This document shows, one piece after another, positions 1-10,828 of a stretch of DNA of 64,000 bases. The position numbers and the translations under genes are program-made. Under the pieces are notes generated by a model that saw nothing but the letters and a program-made list of their open reading frames with translations, searched no databases and was not told where the DNA came from. The stretch covers positions 22,135,583 to 22,199,582 of the forward strand of contig CM052359.1 in the NCBI GenBank assembly GCA_028551475.1. Direction: 5' to 3'. This stretch comes from Casuarina equisetifolia (lineage: Eukaryota > Streptophyta > Magnoliopsida > Fagales > Casuarinaceae). The stretch's first letter is position 1, and every line of letters begins with the position of its first letter.

Positions 1-1114
1 TTCATAATCCCTTTCACCAATTTCAACATGTTTGTTTCTCAAATAAGTATAAATAGCAGGCCTATACATATACATAGAGATATGACGTATATAAATATAA
101 ATAGCAATCTATGTATTGTATGGATCTAGCCCATAAGCAAATGCCAATGGTGTAAAAGTTCGATGAATTCATTTGGTAGTCATACATTGCCCAGAAATAT
201 AGTGTATAAAACCACGAGTATGAAATACACAGATCACAAGGTTCATTCCCTCCACTTTTGTAATTACACAATGCAGTTTCACTGCCCTCCATCATACAAA
301 ATGTGGCTTGCCAAGAATATATTATCCTACAATTTGGACTCTGAAGCTTTTCATTGCTCATGTAATATGTAATGAAAGTGTTCCATGTACTAGACTTAAA
401 TATCTTTTAAGTTGGTAAGGAATAATGGAAATAAAAACTTCAAATGTCAAACTAGTTCAAATGGTAACACCTCTTGGCATCGTAGTGGACAATTGGGATT
501 GAATCCTGCAATCACCTGGGATGGGTTCAAGATGCGAGAGGGACAAACCTAGCTGTGTCACCCAACCATTTGATCAAGTTGACAAGCGTTTGGCTCAATT
601 GGGAACAGAGATTGTCTGAGATCTCTTAGACTCAGATTCAATATTGGGTGCATGCGTGGGTGTGTGTTAAAAAGAATATCAGCTACCCAAACCATTCGAT
701 CAAGGAATTAATAATAAGCAACGGTTCTTACCTTGGACATGCACAAAAAAATGCATTTCCAAAAATCATAAGACATTTCACCATCCCTAACGATCATTTC
801 TTTGTAAAAGATACACAATATAGATGTCAGTCTACAAATATTACATTATCTTGTGACTGAAATCCTCAAATTAAGTTAAAATTGGCAAAAATAAATTCTT
901 TTCTTAGAATAAGGCGGATCCTTCAGAGGAATCTTTGAGTCAAGCCTGAAACAAGTTCGATACAAGTGATCAATAACATTAACAGTGATCAAGCCCTCTG
1001 CAACTGATCGAAACAAAATCACCAAAAATAAGCAGAGCAGCATCATAACTTTTGACAATAACATCAACAATGATGATAATTGTATCGAAACAGATGATAG
1101 CAACAAAATTTAAC
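1..1114. other. intron or downstream part of the ATXR gene, no exon recognised
   Basis: This stretch follows the exon 2 donor of the ATXR5/6-like gene on the minus strand. I looked for the next expected parts (the basic linker and the SET-domain exons) on the minus strand and saw none, so it is probably intron, with the remaining exons beyond the left edge. The only structure seen is a possible SINE remnant near 448-673. Confidence 0.5.
448..673 (+). mobile_element. possible tRNA-derived SINE remnant
   Basis: An A-box-like string (TAGTTCAAATGGTAACACC, about 453-471) is followed by B-box-like strings (GGGATTGAATCCTGC and GGGTTCAAGATGC) and a second, similar module. The segment ends in a TG-rich piece running into a short A stretch (gtgtgttaaaaag). 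This order is that of plant SINEs with an RNA polymerase III promoter. No clear target-site duplication was found, so the boundaries are approximate. Confidence 0.3.
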
Positions 1115-1634
1115 CTTGAGTAGACGAAAAGTTGTCCTTCGTATCACTACACTTCTGAATCCGAAAGAAATCGATGATCTTCTTCTGAGAGAAACCTGGA
1201 AAGCAATAAGAAAGGCAAAGGCATTGTCAAATTTACATGCCAAAGATACAAAAAGAACGAACAACAAAAAATGCGAAGACGATTACAAAGAAACCCCTAC
1301 TTCTTACTCTTCTGCGACCGGAACAGTTGGGACAGAGCCAGGATCCGATGGGAACTCTAACGACGATCGGTCGTAGGCATTTCATGTGGAAGCCTTTGTC
1401 GCACTTGTCGCAGAGGAGCAGCTCGTCGGAGTGGTCACCGGAGCCGCATTGCTGGCACCTCACATCGCTGTAGTCGGTGCGCTCCACCACGGCCGACCGA
1501 GCCTTCGCCATTACCTCCATCATCGGCTTGAGCTTCCTCGGCGGTGGAGAAGGCCGTCGAGGCGCCTCTGTACGACGGAGAGAGCTACTAAAGCGGATGA
1601 GCCGCTTAGACGAGGAGGAGGCGACAGGAGCCAT
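1115..1634 (-). CDS. ATXR5/6-like histone H3 lysine-27 monomethyltransferase, 5' exons only (partial)
   Basis: Family role: ATXR5/6 are plant enzymes that monomethylate H3.1 at K27 during replication and restrain heterochromatin re-replication. Seen: exon 1 (1301-1634) encodes 111 residues. A Ser/Arg/Pro-rich N terminus is followed by a Cys4-His-Cys3 PHD finger (C60, C63, C75, C78, H83, C86, C101, C104) containing DELLLCDKCDKGFHMKCLRP. Exon 2 (1115-1195) restores the frame through donor GTAGGG and acceptor TTTCCAG and encodes SFSQKKIIDFFRIQK. This is a PCNA-interacting (PIP) box: Q115, I118, F121, F122. The exon ends in phase 1 at a GTTAAA donor. The start at 1634 is chosen because MAPV... 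fits the length of the family's N terminus. The frame stays open upstream to an ATG at 1841, so a longer N terminus is possible. The PHD region resembles ATXR5 more than ATXR6 (inference). The SET domain is off the left edge. Confidence 0.85.
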
Positions 1635-2558
1635 GGGATGAGGATAGGCTCGGTATTCCCAAAATGACCGGGGCCAGAATCGGAAAAGTCGTGCAGAGCC
1701 TCCCTGTATGGGAAGACCGGGAATGGCGTTAGTCTGCGTGTGCTTGTCAGCCTCTCTCCCCTCTCGCGGGAAGACCCTGCGTGCTTCGTGGCGGAAGATA
1801 ATTGGACGAGGGGGTGGTAGTGTGCTTTCCTTGTGAATCACGCTGCGCTTCTTACAATTTAGCCGTTTGGAATGAGCATTGCGGAGGCAGGGACCAACTT
1901 CTGTGGGCCCGATAGCCGTCCTGCAAAACCCAGCTTACAAACTCCAAAATTCTCAATTTCATTCTCCATTAATATTATGAGTGCAAAAATTCAACCTTTT
2001 ACTTCAGATATTATTGGCAATAACAGAGTTATTTTTTTAGGATGAAAATAATTGTTTACCAAAAAATTGACAATTATCATTACAAGGGCAAAAACAAAGG
2101 AAGGATTATTCCTAATTGTCAAAATGTGAGTCATTGATAGTAGAGTTGAAAGTTGATAGTTGAAAACACGTTAAGACTAAAAAGAACAAGAAGCCTTGGA
2201 CTTATGTGGAGCCATTTCTTACTGAATTTAATATGATATTACCTTCTTGTTTATTCAATCATTGGATCAATGTGCATTTAATCACGAGAGATTGCAAAAC
2301 TGACTGATGCAATTTCTATCAACTTGTGAAGATTACTTGCGCTGTTACAATAAGAAAACCAAAGAATACAAAGCTTTATTTACTCATGACTTACAAAACT
2401 ATTATCCCATGGACATAGATATGAACTAGACGATCCTACTGCCCGTTGGTCCATAGAGCCATCCAGCTTGTATGATAGCTGGCAGCACTATTTTCTTAAC
2501 AGTCCTCCTCAACTTAATCTTACCCAAACACATGCCTAATTTGCCCAACAGAAAATGG
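1635..2558. other. 5' leader/promoter side of the ATXR gene and intergenic DNA
   Basis: The first 250 bases are GC-richer than the rest and probably contain the ATXR 5' UTR and promoter. Beyond about 1900 the sequence becomes AT-rich with no recognisable coding content. No clear TATA box could be assigned. Confidence 0.4.
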
Positions 2559-2788
2559 TGTGGAGGTGATTCAATACCTTGGTCAATAAGTCTATGGGTG
2601 GTTATTTTGTGGATCCATGTTTGTACCAATAATCCTATAGCTATCTTCTTATGCATGAAATAGTTGTAGCTATTGTGGAGATGATTCAATACCTTGGTCA
2701 ATAAGTCTATGGGTGGTTATTTTGTGGATCCATGTTTGTACCAATAATCCTACAACTATCTTCTTATGCATGAAATAGTTGTAGCTAT
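2559..2788. repeat. two-copy 115-bp tandem duplication
   Basis: The segment at 2559-2673 is repeated head-to-tail at 2674-2788 with only a few differences (for example tgtggagg versus tgtggaga at the start). Both copies end in catgaaatagttgtagctat. Read on the minus strand, both copies encode the same short peptide stretch (around HKITTHRLIDQGIES), but it is not a recognised protein. Confidence 0.85.
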
Positions 2789-3379
2789 CTCCTACAACTA
2801 CAACTATTTTAATATGTTTGATTTTCTTATGAAAAATATAATTGATAGCAAGCTTTAGGGTGGACTTATAATTACAATAAGGGGACATAGCTCATAATGA
2901 TGGTACCTATAAACCACCCTAGATTCCTAAGAGTCATAGTATTGCACATATAGTTGTTGTCATGCCACAATACTTTAATTATGTAAAAGACATCGAGACT
3001 ATAGGTTGCCTTTTACATTTATGGGAGACCAAGGATTTTCCAAGTTTTATACAAAAGCTTGTGGCTGATATCTAATTCATAAGGCATGACATGTGGTTAG
3101 CATCAAATTAGCATGCAAGCCAAGCTTATTATGTGACCTCGTCAACATCCTAAGTTTGTTGGGTTCTTAATGCACCTTACAACTCAAAATAACAAGGAGT
3201 AATATTTTGGATGCATGTACAAACTAGCTAATATTTGTACTATGTAACTAATATCATGCCGTGTAATTGTGAGGTAAATTAATCTTCGACCACTAATTGA
3301 TAATTAATGATATCTTAAAAATAATCATCTTTTGTTTTCTAAATGACAATATCATAATCTTAAGCTATTAATTTCTAAT
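2789..3379. other. AT-rich intergenic DNA, probably decayed retroelement
   Basis: No gene is visible. On the minus strand this lies downstream of the copia reverse-transcriptase relic, where RNase H would be expected, but I could not recognise that domain. Confidence 0.4.
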
Positions 3380-4140
3380 CTTATTCCATGAGAGGACTTG
3401 CATCCAACTAATTCATATTCTTAAACAAATTTTTAAAGTGTACTTCTTTTAATTAATCACAATCCCTCTCTTGGGTCCTACCACTTTCACGTTGGAGGGA
3501 GCACTTGAGTAGGTTAAAGTTCTTCATATGAAATTTTGAATGCAAATATTTCTTAAAACTCTTGAATAGATATCTCACCTTCTCTTATAACCATGATATC
3601 ATTAACATAAATAAACACAATGAGAGATCCTTATTTGTCTGCTTGGTAAATAAGGAGTGATAATAACAAACTAACAAAAATAATATGTAATCAAGGCCTT
3701 TGTAGACTTTTTATACCACTATCTAGATGTTTACCTTAAACCATATAATGACTTCTATAGGTGGTACACTTTACTTGCTCCTTAATGTTGAATTTCCCTT
3801 AAAACAATTAAATATACCTTAGCATCAAAATTGTTCAAAAAAGACATTATAGACATCTATCTAATGTGATTCCTAATGAAGGACAATTGTTAATGCCATA
3901 AGGATGCAAAAAATATAATTTTCCTAACAAATGAAAAGGTTTCTTTATATTCAATGTACTCCTTATGACTATGGCCATTCATCACAACACATATCTTATA
4001 ATACTTAATACTCTTGTCTAAATGATATTTAATCTTATACATTCATTTACAACTAATGGTTTTCCATTCTACTAGCAAAGCAACTAAGTCTTATGTAGGG
4101 TATGATTTTAATGCTCTAATATCCTTAGTCATGGCATCAC
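3380..4140 (-). mobile_element. decayed Ty1/copia reverse transcriptase relic
   Basis: Minus-strand translation, read across several stops and frameshifts, gives the copia RT landmarks in the right order. An AMTKDIRALK-like start (near 4138) comes first, then SCK*MYKIKYHLDKSIKYYK (matching the CKWVYKIKY..DGSIERYK block) and HKEYIEYKETFSFVRKI (the DY.ETFSPV block). After these come KSLYGLR (LYGLKQ block, near 3745), VFIYVNDIMV (the catalytic YVDD region with D changed to N, near 3600), and finally LDASPLME (near 3385-3410). It cannot encode an active protein. The flanking LTRs were not identified. Confidence 0.8.
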
Positions 4141-5980
4141 ACCAATGAGAAAGAAATATCATATCTTAGCATACAAAGAGCTTAATAGTAGCATGGACAG
4201 ATGAAGTATTAATGTTGTGGTGACAAATGATGATATGATTAAAAAAAAAAAAGAGAAAGGATGTGAATGAGTAAGGATCGAATGAGCATTAACTATAGAG
4301 TACATGTAATCCATGGACCAAATGGTGTTCTATGGATATAGTCTAGCTGACAAAAAGGTGGTGATGTCTATTGTATCAATACAATCTCAATAACGGTGAT
4401 GCTCTTGAATGAAATTGTTCTCTCTTTTGTCTTAAGACAAACTAATTATTTAGTGAAATTAAGGATTTTGATATTTGCATTATTATTAAATGGCATGTGC
4501 TATGAAGATTGAATCAAGAATTTGTTCTCAACATTGTTTTTGTGAAAAAATTGAAATTGTTTTGTAATTGTATTATTGTTATTGTTGTGTGGCGTTTAAA
4601 GTGTGTGGGATCCCTAAGCAAACCTAAGAGAGAGGTGAGTTATGTTCTTTCTTATTTTTTTCCTCCTAAAATGGTTTTCTAGTCTAATTCCTTTTTTTTT
4701 ATCAATGACTTTTACTAAACCAAATAGATGAATAATCACATGTTGCAAATGATAATCACTTGGTACAAAGCATTAAACTTAAATTAGAAACCATTCATGG
4801 AAGTTAAGTAAAAAGCATTCACATAATGACACACACATAAAAAATATCAACATATATCTCAACAAAGTGAAGGTGTATTAAGCCAATTGTGGCTTAGAGC
4901 ATTTTGTGTATAAGCCATGTGTGGCTTAAACTGTTTGTGACTAAGCTAGGTGTGGTTAATGTATTTTGTGTGAGCCAAGTGGCTAATTGTTGTAGGTTGG
5001 AACTATATTATAGGAATTTCCATTATGTGAATAGAAATTAAGGTATACTAAATTCGAGATGGTGCTTTCAAATTTTAGTAAAGTTCCTCCTTAGTAAGTA
5101 TGAGTGGACATAAGTCTAAGGCATTGAGCTAAACCATCTCAACATTTAAGTGTGTTCTTTAAGATTTGTTTATTTGGCTTATTTGAAAGAAAATCTTCAA
5201 TATAGAAATAAATATGTAAAAGATAATCCAACCTCCCTTATTGACTTAATCCATATCCAATAATATGGAATCATCAACAACACCAAATTTGTTCTACCTT
5301 AAAAGTGTAATCTTTATATAAGGAATCAAGTTGATAGGTGTCTACCTCAATTGGGAGTAAGCATTGCTTGAAACCTCTCATCCTAAATTCACACCAAGTA
5401 TGTACATGGATGTGTATGTTTGACAAATATCAAGGCTCCAAGCAACAAAATTCATACTTTATTCAATTTTTTGTGGACATTAAAATCACCATGGGTTCAT
5501 TCAAGTGTAGATATAACACATTACTTGGTTCAATAAGGGAAGCCTCTATTTCTCTTGCACACTTTGCTCTAGGTTTCCTTTTAGAGGACTTTTAAATCAA
5601 TTTAATCTTCTTGCACTCATGTTGCTGCTCCCATTAACTAAAGTCTAGAATTGGTAGATTAATCATTCAATGAAAATAGACTACACAATGATAACTCTTT
5701 TTATATAAAGTTATTTTACCTATTTTAAGTAATAAATAATATAATGTTTGTAAGAACTATTTAAATTTTTCTTAATTACTCATATTTTCTTTATTTATAT
5801 AACCTAAAGACATAGGGAGGAAATAAGGAAAAAATGAGGCAAACTCCAAGAAAGCATGCTATAAGAAGTCTTGTTGTTTTGTGGCCTAACCTACATGACT
5901 AGTAATGACCCTATTAAAGGCATAGTCTTTGAGTTAGAGTTAAGCCTTGGAATGTAGTTAGCACATATAAGAAGTCTAGC
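4141..5980. other. AT-rich intergenic DNA
   Basis: No gene is recognised. The segment contains the palindrome array at 4879-4986, listed separately. An open frame at 5338-5595 has no recognisable product and lies in low-complexity AT-rich DNA. Confidence 0.5.
4879..4986. repeat. four-unit array of short palindromes, about 31-bp period
   Basis: Two perfect units, TAAGCCA-N4-TGGCTTA, lie at 4879-4896 and 4911-4928. Two degraded units follow: TAAGCTA-N4-TGGTTAA at 4942-4959 and TGAGCCA-N2-TGGCTAA at 4971-4986. Start-to-start spacing is 32, 31 and 29 bp, with similar TTTGTG-containing spacers. It is an array of dyad-symmetric sites of unknown function. Confidence 0.75.
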
Positions 5981-5984
5981 CTAA

Positions 5985-6097
5985 AGGAATACCTTGGCTT
6001 AGTGATAAGCCAGCCCTTGATTAGTGAGTCCAACCAGTTAGGGGTTCAATTCCCCATTCCCTTCCCTTGTCTGCATGAGTGTTAAAAAAAATAAAAT
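5985..6097 (+). mobile_element. tRNA-derived SINE
   Basis: A-box-like CTTGGCTTAGTGATAAGCC at about 5993-6011 is followed by a B box (GGTTCAATTCC, 6043-6053) about 35 bp downstream. A T/C-rich segment, a TG-containing end (tgcatgagtgt) and an A-rich tail (TTAAAAAAAATAAAATT) complete it. The layout matches angiosperm SINEs. A similar copy lies near 45.4 kb on the other strand. Confidence 0.6.
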
Positions 6098-6164
6098 TAA
6101 GTGCTTATATACCAATATACCAAAAGGTGGGCTATATTAAAGTTTGGTATAATGAAGAGAGACA

Positions 6165-6563
6165 TGGGTTCTGAAATATAAACTAGCTAGTGTGGGTCGT
6201 GGTTAACTAAATAAGGTTGTGGTGAGTGGGCCTATTTAAGTAGCACATAATGTTAGGGCTAAGGTCCTATCCTCTAGCTCATAGTATTTAAACATACTAT
6301 TCAGAACATTAGGGTTATGAGAAGCCTTATTCTTGCAGAGCTATAACTCCTTAGCTTCTCTCATTATGCCAATGTCTTTAGAATAAGAATAGAGGATATG
6401 CATTTAACTTAAAGAGTGATTTCCACATTTGTGGATCTTCATAAGAATAAGAAGAATGGTATGTTTTCTTTGTTGTACATCTAATTATGTTTATTTAATA
6501 TTTTATATCTAACTATGCAAATCTTAGGTTTTGATCTCATTAGAGATCAATTAAATTCTTACA
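6165..6563 (+). repeat. left ~400-bp direct repeat (LTR-like)
   Basis: It begins TGGGTTCTGAAATATA and ends TTAAATTCTTACA. Its partner is at 7835-8228, offset 1670 bp. Confidence 0.7.
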
Positions 6564-7834
6564 TATGATATTAAACCCATCATAGATTAGGTCCAAAATC
6601 CAAAAATTTATTTTTATTGGATGATTTTAAAAGGTTTTTGCTTTTAATCGGGTTTTGTACCAAAAATTGATTTTTCATATTAAAAAAAATCCCAATCTTA
6701 AATCAAGCTAAATTCAGATAAAATTTGGATCCAATCGAGTTCATTTTTTCAATTTTAACATTATTGGTGCAAAAATGTGTATATAGATAGATTTGTGGTG
6801 TTTTTTTGCCATTTTTCAATAACTTTCCGTTGATCTTGCTGATAGATTCGTGCATAAATGCACAAATCAACGGATTGCAAATGGATTTATTCACAATCTA
6901 TTCAAGTTTTTTTTTTTTACAAGGCCCTACATGCGTATGCTTAACAAAGCCTTGCTGGTCTAGCTCATTCAAGTAAGCCAACTTAGCCCACTGAGGCCTA
7001 TGAGTTCAACCAACATGGGTTAGCTTGGCTCAACCCATTCAAGTCAATAGGTCAACTCATTAAGGTTAACAAGTCAACCCAGTCTGGTTAAACCTAATCT
7101 AGTCAACAATTAACCCATTTGGTCAATGGTCAACCAAGTTGACCAGTAAGCTTGTGGTGGCGCTGTGATGGCACGTGTGAGGTCCAAATTCAATGTGGTT
7201 TGAACCAAAATATGAGTTTTTCAATGTAGAACATTTTAATATATGATCTAATATGTTTTGAGCTTAGTATAAGTTGATTTTGACTATTTAAAGTTCATGA
7301 AGCATGTTAATTTAAATATTAATTTAATTTTAACATGCCTTGTGATATAATATTAAATAAAATTTATCTATAAGGTAGTGTAGTGAATATACATTATTGT
7401 TTTAGCATATTTGGCACATTAAGTAGTATGCTAAATACAACATGTTGATATGTAGCATGCATTTAGTTAATTCTTTACTATTGTTGTTATGAAGGATATG
7501 CATAATTATTTAACATATTCTAAGTCATGATTTTACATGCTTAATGTTGTAGTACATTTATATAATTATAGCATGCATTTAGTTAACACTCATTGAAATT
7601 GTTTGATGTGTAATTTGGAAACAAAAGTGCCCCTAGTTTATTAAATACAAATTACATACTACAGATTGTAAGTTATATAAATTATATCCCGCAATATGAG
7701 AAAATTTTGTACTTTAATTAAGTTGTGACTACTAAAGTGACATTTTTTAATTGGATTATAGGATATAAATCTCATACAATAAAGGGATGTCTCCAATTCT
7801 AATGTGTAATCATACTCCTAAAGGAGGTGAGGCA

Positions 7835-8228
7835 TGGGTTCTAAAATATAGACTAACTAATGTAGGTCATGGCTAACCAAATAAGGTTGTGATGAGTGAG
7901 CCTATTTGAGTAGCACATTGGGTTAGAGTTAGATCATATCTTTTAGCTCATAGTATTTAAACATATTATTCAAAGCATTATGGTTATGAGATGCTTTATT
8001 CTTACAAGGTTACAACCTCTTAGCTTTTTTCATCGAGCTAATGCCTTTGGAATAAGAATAGAAAATATTCACCTAACCTAAAGATTAATTTCTGCATTTG
8101 TGGATCTTCACAAGGATAAGAAAAACAATATGTTTTTTTTTCTATCTAATTATGTTTATTTGATGTTTTAGATTTGACTACGGAGATCCTAGGTTTCAAT
8201 CTCAGTGGAGATCAATTAAATTCTTACA
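7835..8228 (+). repeat. right ~400-bp direct repeat (LTR-like)
   Basis: It begins TGGGTTCTAAAATATA and ends TTAAATTCTTACA. It matches 6165-6563 with substitutions and small indels throughout, which points to an old event. Confidence 0.7.
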
Positions 8229-10150
8229 AAATGATAGGTGTGAAAAACCTAATGTTTATTGCATAACAAGATATAAGTGGAATCTCAAAACCAAGAGGAT
8301 TAAGATGTAGGTTTTTGTAAATAATTAAACTTTATTTTATTATTTCTTTTAAATTAGGTTTAGGATTCAAAATTGAATTATGTTAAGAGTTCAAAACTTA
8401 GTCAAGGTGTTCAAAAATGCAACAATGAGAGAATGACATCAAATAGTATAGAAATGGTAAAAAAAAAACCCTAAAATTACTTCTTAGATTGAAACCTAAT
8501 TTCGACAGGCGGATTGCAAGTCAAAATCTCCAACATGGGGATAGTAAGACACGAAATACAGCTCTTTAAACTGGTCGGACCTAGGTGTTCTTGTGATCGA
8601 AAAGAAAGAAATAATGTGTGCCAAAAAAAAAAAAGATAGAAAAAGAATGAAAGAAAGAAAAGGCCACTTATTCAAGAACGGGCATAAACTTGCTGTAATA
8701 CCATATTCAAACACAAGCTATTGCGAAAATGATTAATGTTATTTCTACTAACTTGTGAATATTACTTACAAGGTCACAAGAAGAAAATCGAAAAATAGAA
8801 AGCTCCACAAAACTATTATCCAATGGACAAAGACATGAATTGGACAATCTTACTGCTCACTGCGTATGATAGATGGCAGCACTATCTTCTCAATCCCCAC
8901 CCACTCGAGCAAGAAGAACAAAATCAACCTGGCTGCTAGTGCTTTAAACGCGTGATTTCCATCCATTTCGGTTTGTTTTCTTCTAAAGCAGCTCAAAACA
9001 TGCTATTAAGGTCGAATTAGAGGAAATGGCGGACACGCACCTCAAAGCAGTCTAATCAACATGAAAAATCGAACACATATGATGAAATGTTTTACAAGAT
9101 TGATTGATAGCTAGGAAACCGAGTCAATTATAGCTTAACGGTTTTAAAGGTAAATAACTAACTTTTCTAATCTTGAGACGTGGTAAAAACACCTCTTTTT
9201 TCCCTTCTTTCTGGGCGAAAAAACATTAATTTTCTTTAGTCTTCTGCATTTGCCTGACGTTGTACTGTTGATTAACCATGTTTACGTCAACAATCAAGGT
9301 CTGACATAATTACTAATTTGGAAAAATGTAAATCAGCTGAAGCGTTAATTTACTTTAAATCAAGCTGAGTGGCCACTACTAGGTCAGTTAATTTCCTCCT
9401 TCTCAGGCTGCGGCACTTTTTGAGTTACCCATTATCACATGTATATTTAAATATTTCATTTTTAAAAAAAATGTCCAATCACCTTTCTTTTTTATTTTTA
9501 ATTTTTTTGTTAATGTTTCTAACCAGTTGCATGAATTTACCCTCGCTTCAACCCATCTTATTTCATTTCTAGCCGTCCAAAACTCATTTCCCTAGATTCT
9601 TTTAAACATGTTTGACATTTTGAGAATTAAAGTCTTGGGCGTCAACGATTGATAACATCACGTGTTAAGAAAAATATACTTTTGAGTGTATGCTACTAAG
9701 ACATGGTATGTAGAATTGTTTAAATGAAATGAGATTTTAAAAATTTTTGAATACTTTTAATAAAATAATAAAAATTTTAATATAGATATGACTAAATATT
9801 GAATTCACCGAAAATATCAAAAATGGATCTGAAATTGAACAGTCGGCCATTTTTTTGGTTTTGTAATTTCATGTAGAGAAGGCAGTATTTTGTTTCGGGC
9901 GAAGAAGAAAGCAATAATTGAAGGAATTCCCGAGTCATGTTTTAATTTTGGTTTTTTCTTTTGGGTTGCTTTTGAAGTCAACGAAATTGGCCGGAGTCAA
10001 TAAACGATAATTCATGCCCAACTTATACAGCATTGAATGTTCATCTGCAACTTCCGAACTACAATCGTCTCCCCTTTCCCTTCCCGTCGTCTTCAAAATC
10101 CGGCCCCCTTTCCCTTCCTTCCCGCCGATCCGATCTGAGCATCCCCAGAA
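8229..10150. other. intergenic DNA and promoter side of the MKS1-like gene
   Basis: No gene is recognised. The DNA is AT-rich with A and T homopolymers. Approaching 10.03 kb it becomes GC/CT-rich (ctcccctttcccttcccg), consistent with the 5' UTR of the gene starting at 10151. Confidence 0.5.
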
Positions 10151-10828
10151 ATGAACTTCCCGGACCCTGGAAACCCCCCGCAGCAGCCGAAGAAGGAGGT
10201 CCATCTCCAAGGCCCCCGTCCTCCTCCTCTCAAAGTCAACAAAGATTCCCACAAGATCAAGAAGCCTCCTCCGCATCCGCCTCCCAAACAGCCGCCGAAA
10301 CCCTCTCGGGCCCAAGAGCAGCCACAACAGCAACAGCAACAGCAACCGCAGAACCCGGTGATTATCTACGCCGTATCTCCTAAGGTCGTCCACGCCACCA
10401 CCTCCGACTTCATGTCCATCGTCCAGCGACTCACCGGCCTATCCTCGTCCACATCACCCTCCGGCGCCGGCGACCTTTCCCCGGCAGCTAGGCTTGCCTC
10501 CATCGAGCAGACTAGCCCATCCGAAAGAGACAGGGAACGAGACAGAACCAGCGGTGCGGCCCTTATGTATATATTGGAAGGGGACGGGGTGCTGGAAATG
10601 GGTCAGACTCATCCAGGGATATTATCGCCGGCGCCGGCGACTTTGCCGCCGATTCCTGAAGGTTACTTCCCGCCGGTGAATGAGCCGCAGAATTTTCCTT
10701 TTCTCCACGAGCTAAGCCCGGCTTGGCATAATGGGTTCTCGGCGAGCCCCTCAGGGCTGCTCTCAGCCCCGTTGTACTCTCCATCTCCTTCTTCGCTGGA
10801 CTTCTTACAAGAATTTTTCGACCTCTAG
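10151..10828 (+). CDS. MKS1: VQ-motif protein, MKS1-like (MAP kinase substrate)
   Basis: This is an intronless 225-residue protein. Family role: MKS1 is a nuclear VQ protein phosphorylated by MPK4 that binds WRKY25/WRKY33 and modulates defence gene expression. Seen: the MKS1-type block GPRPPPLKVNKDSHKIKKPP (residues 21-40) is followed by a proline-rich tract and a polyglutamine run (about 59-65). NPVIIYAVSPKVVHAT comes next, then the VQ motif FMSIVQRLTG (87-96). Several Ser/Thr-Pro sites (SPSG, LSPAARLAS, TSPSE, LSPAPA) suit MAP-kinase phosphorylation. Conserved HPGILSPAPATLPPIPEGYF (155-174) follows, and the protein ends SLDFLQEFFDL. The start is the first ATG of the frame after a CT-rich leader. 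It is convergent with the UMP kinase gene. The family assignment is firm; one-to-one orthology with Arabidopsis At3g18690 is inferred from sequence and neighbours. Confidence 0.93.
   Translation: MNFPDPGNPPQQPKKEVHLQGPRPPPLKVNKDSHKIKKPPPHPPPKQPPKPSRAQEQPQQQQQQQPQNPVIIYAVSPKVVHATTSDFMSIVQRLTGLSSSTSPSGAGDLSPAARLASIEQTSPSERDRERDRTSGAALMYILEGDGVLEMGQTHPGILSPAPATLPPIPEGYFPPVNEPQNFPFLHELSPAWHNGFSASPSGLLSAPLYSPSPSSLDFLQEFFDL

Larger units (their letters stand above)
6165..8228 (+). mobile_element. candidate small LTR retroelement bounded by ~400-bp direct repeats
   Basis: Direct repeats at 6165-6563 (399 bp) and 7835-8228 (394 bp) both begin TGGGTTCT and end TTCTTACA, giving TG...CA termini. They share long similar blocks, including TATTTAAACATA and ACATTTGTGGATCTTCA. 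Just inside the left repeat, ATGATATTAAACCC resembles the initiator-Met tRNA primer-binding site TTGGTATCAGAGCC; most differences are transitions. A purine-rich AAAGGAGGTGAGG precedes the right repeat. The 1.27-kb interior encodes nothing recognisable, as in non-autonomous elements. Weak similarity continues a few bases outside both repeats, so an old segmental duplication remains possible. Confidence 0.55.

Noticed and set aside
60-860. Short open frames within the region left of ATXR exon 2
   Set aside because: None matches the SET-domain exons expected for this gene. They look like chance frames in intron or repeat DNA.
4879-4986. CRISPR array interpretation of the palindrome series
   Set aside because: It is plant nuclear DNA. 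The repeats are degenerate, the spacers are near-identical rather than unique, and there are no cas genes.
10033-10383. 116-codon open frame overlapping the MKS1-like gene in another frame
   Set aside because: It is a frame shadow of GC-rich coding sequence. The VQ protein in the other frame matches a family along its full length.
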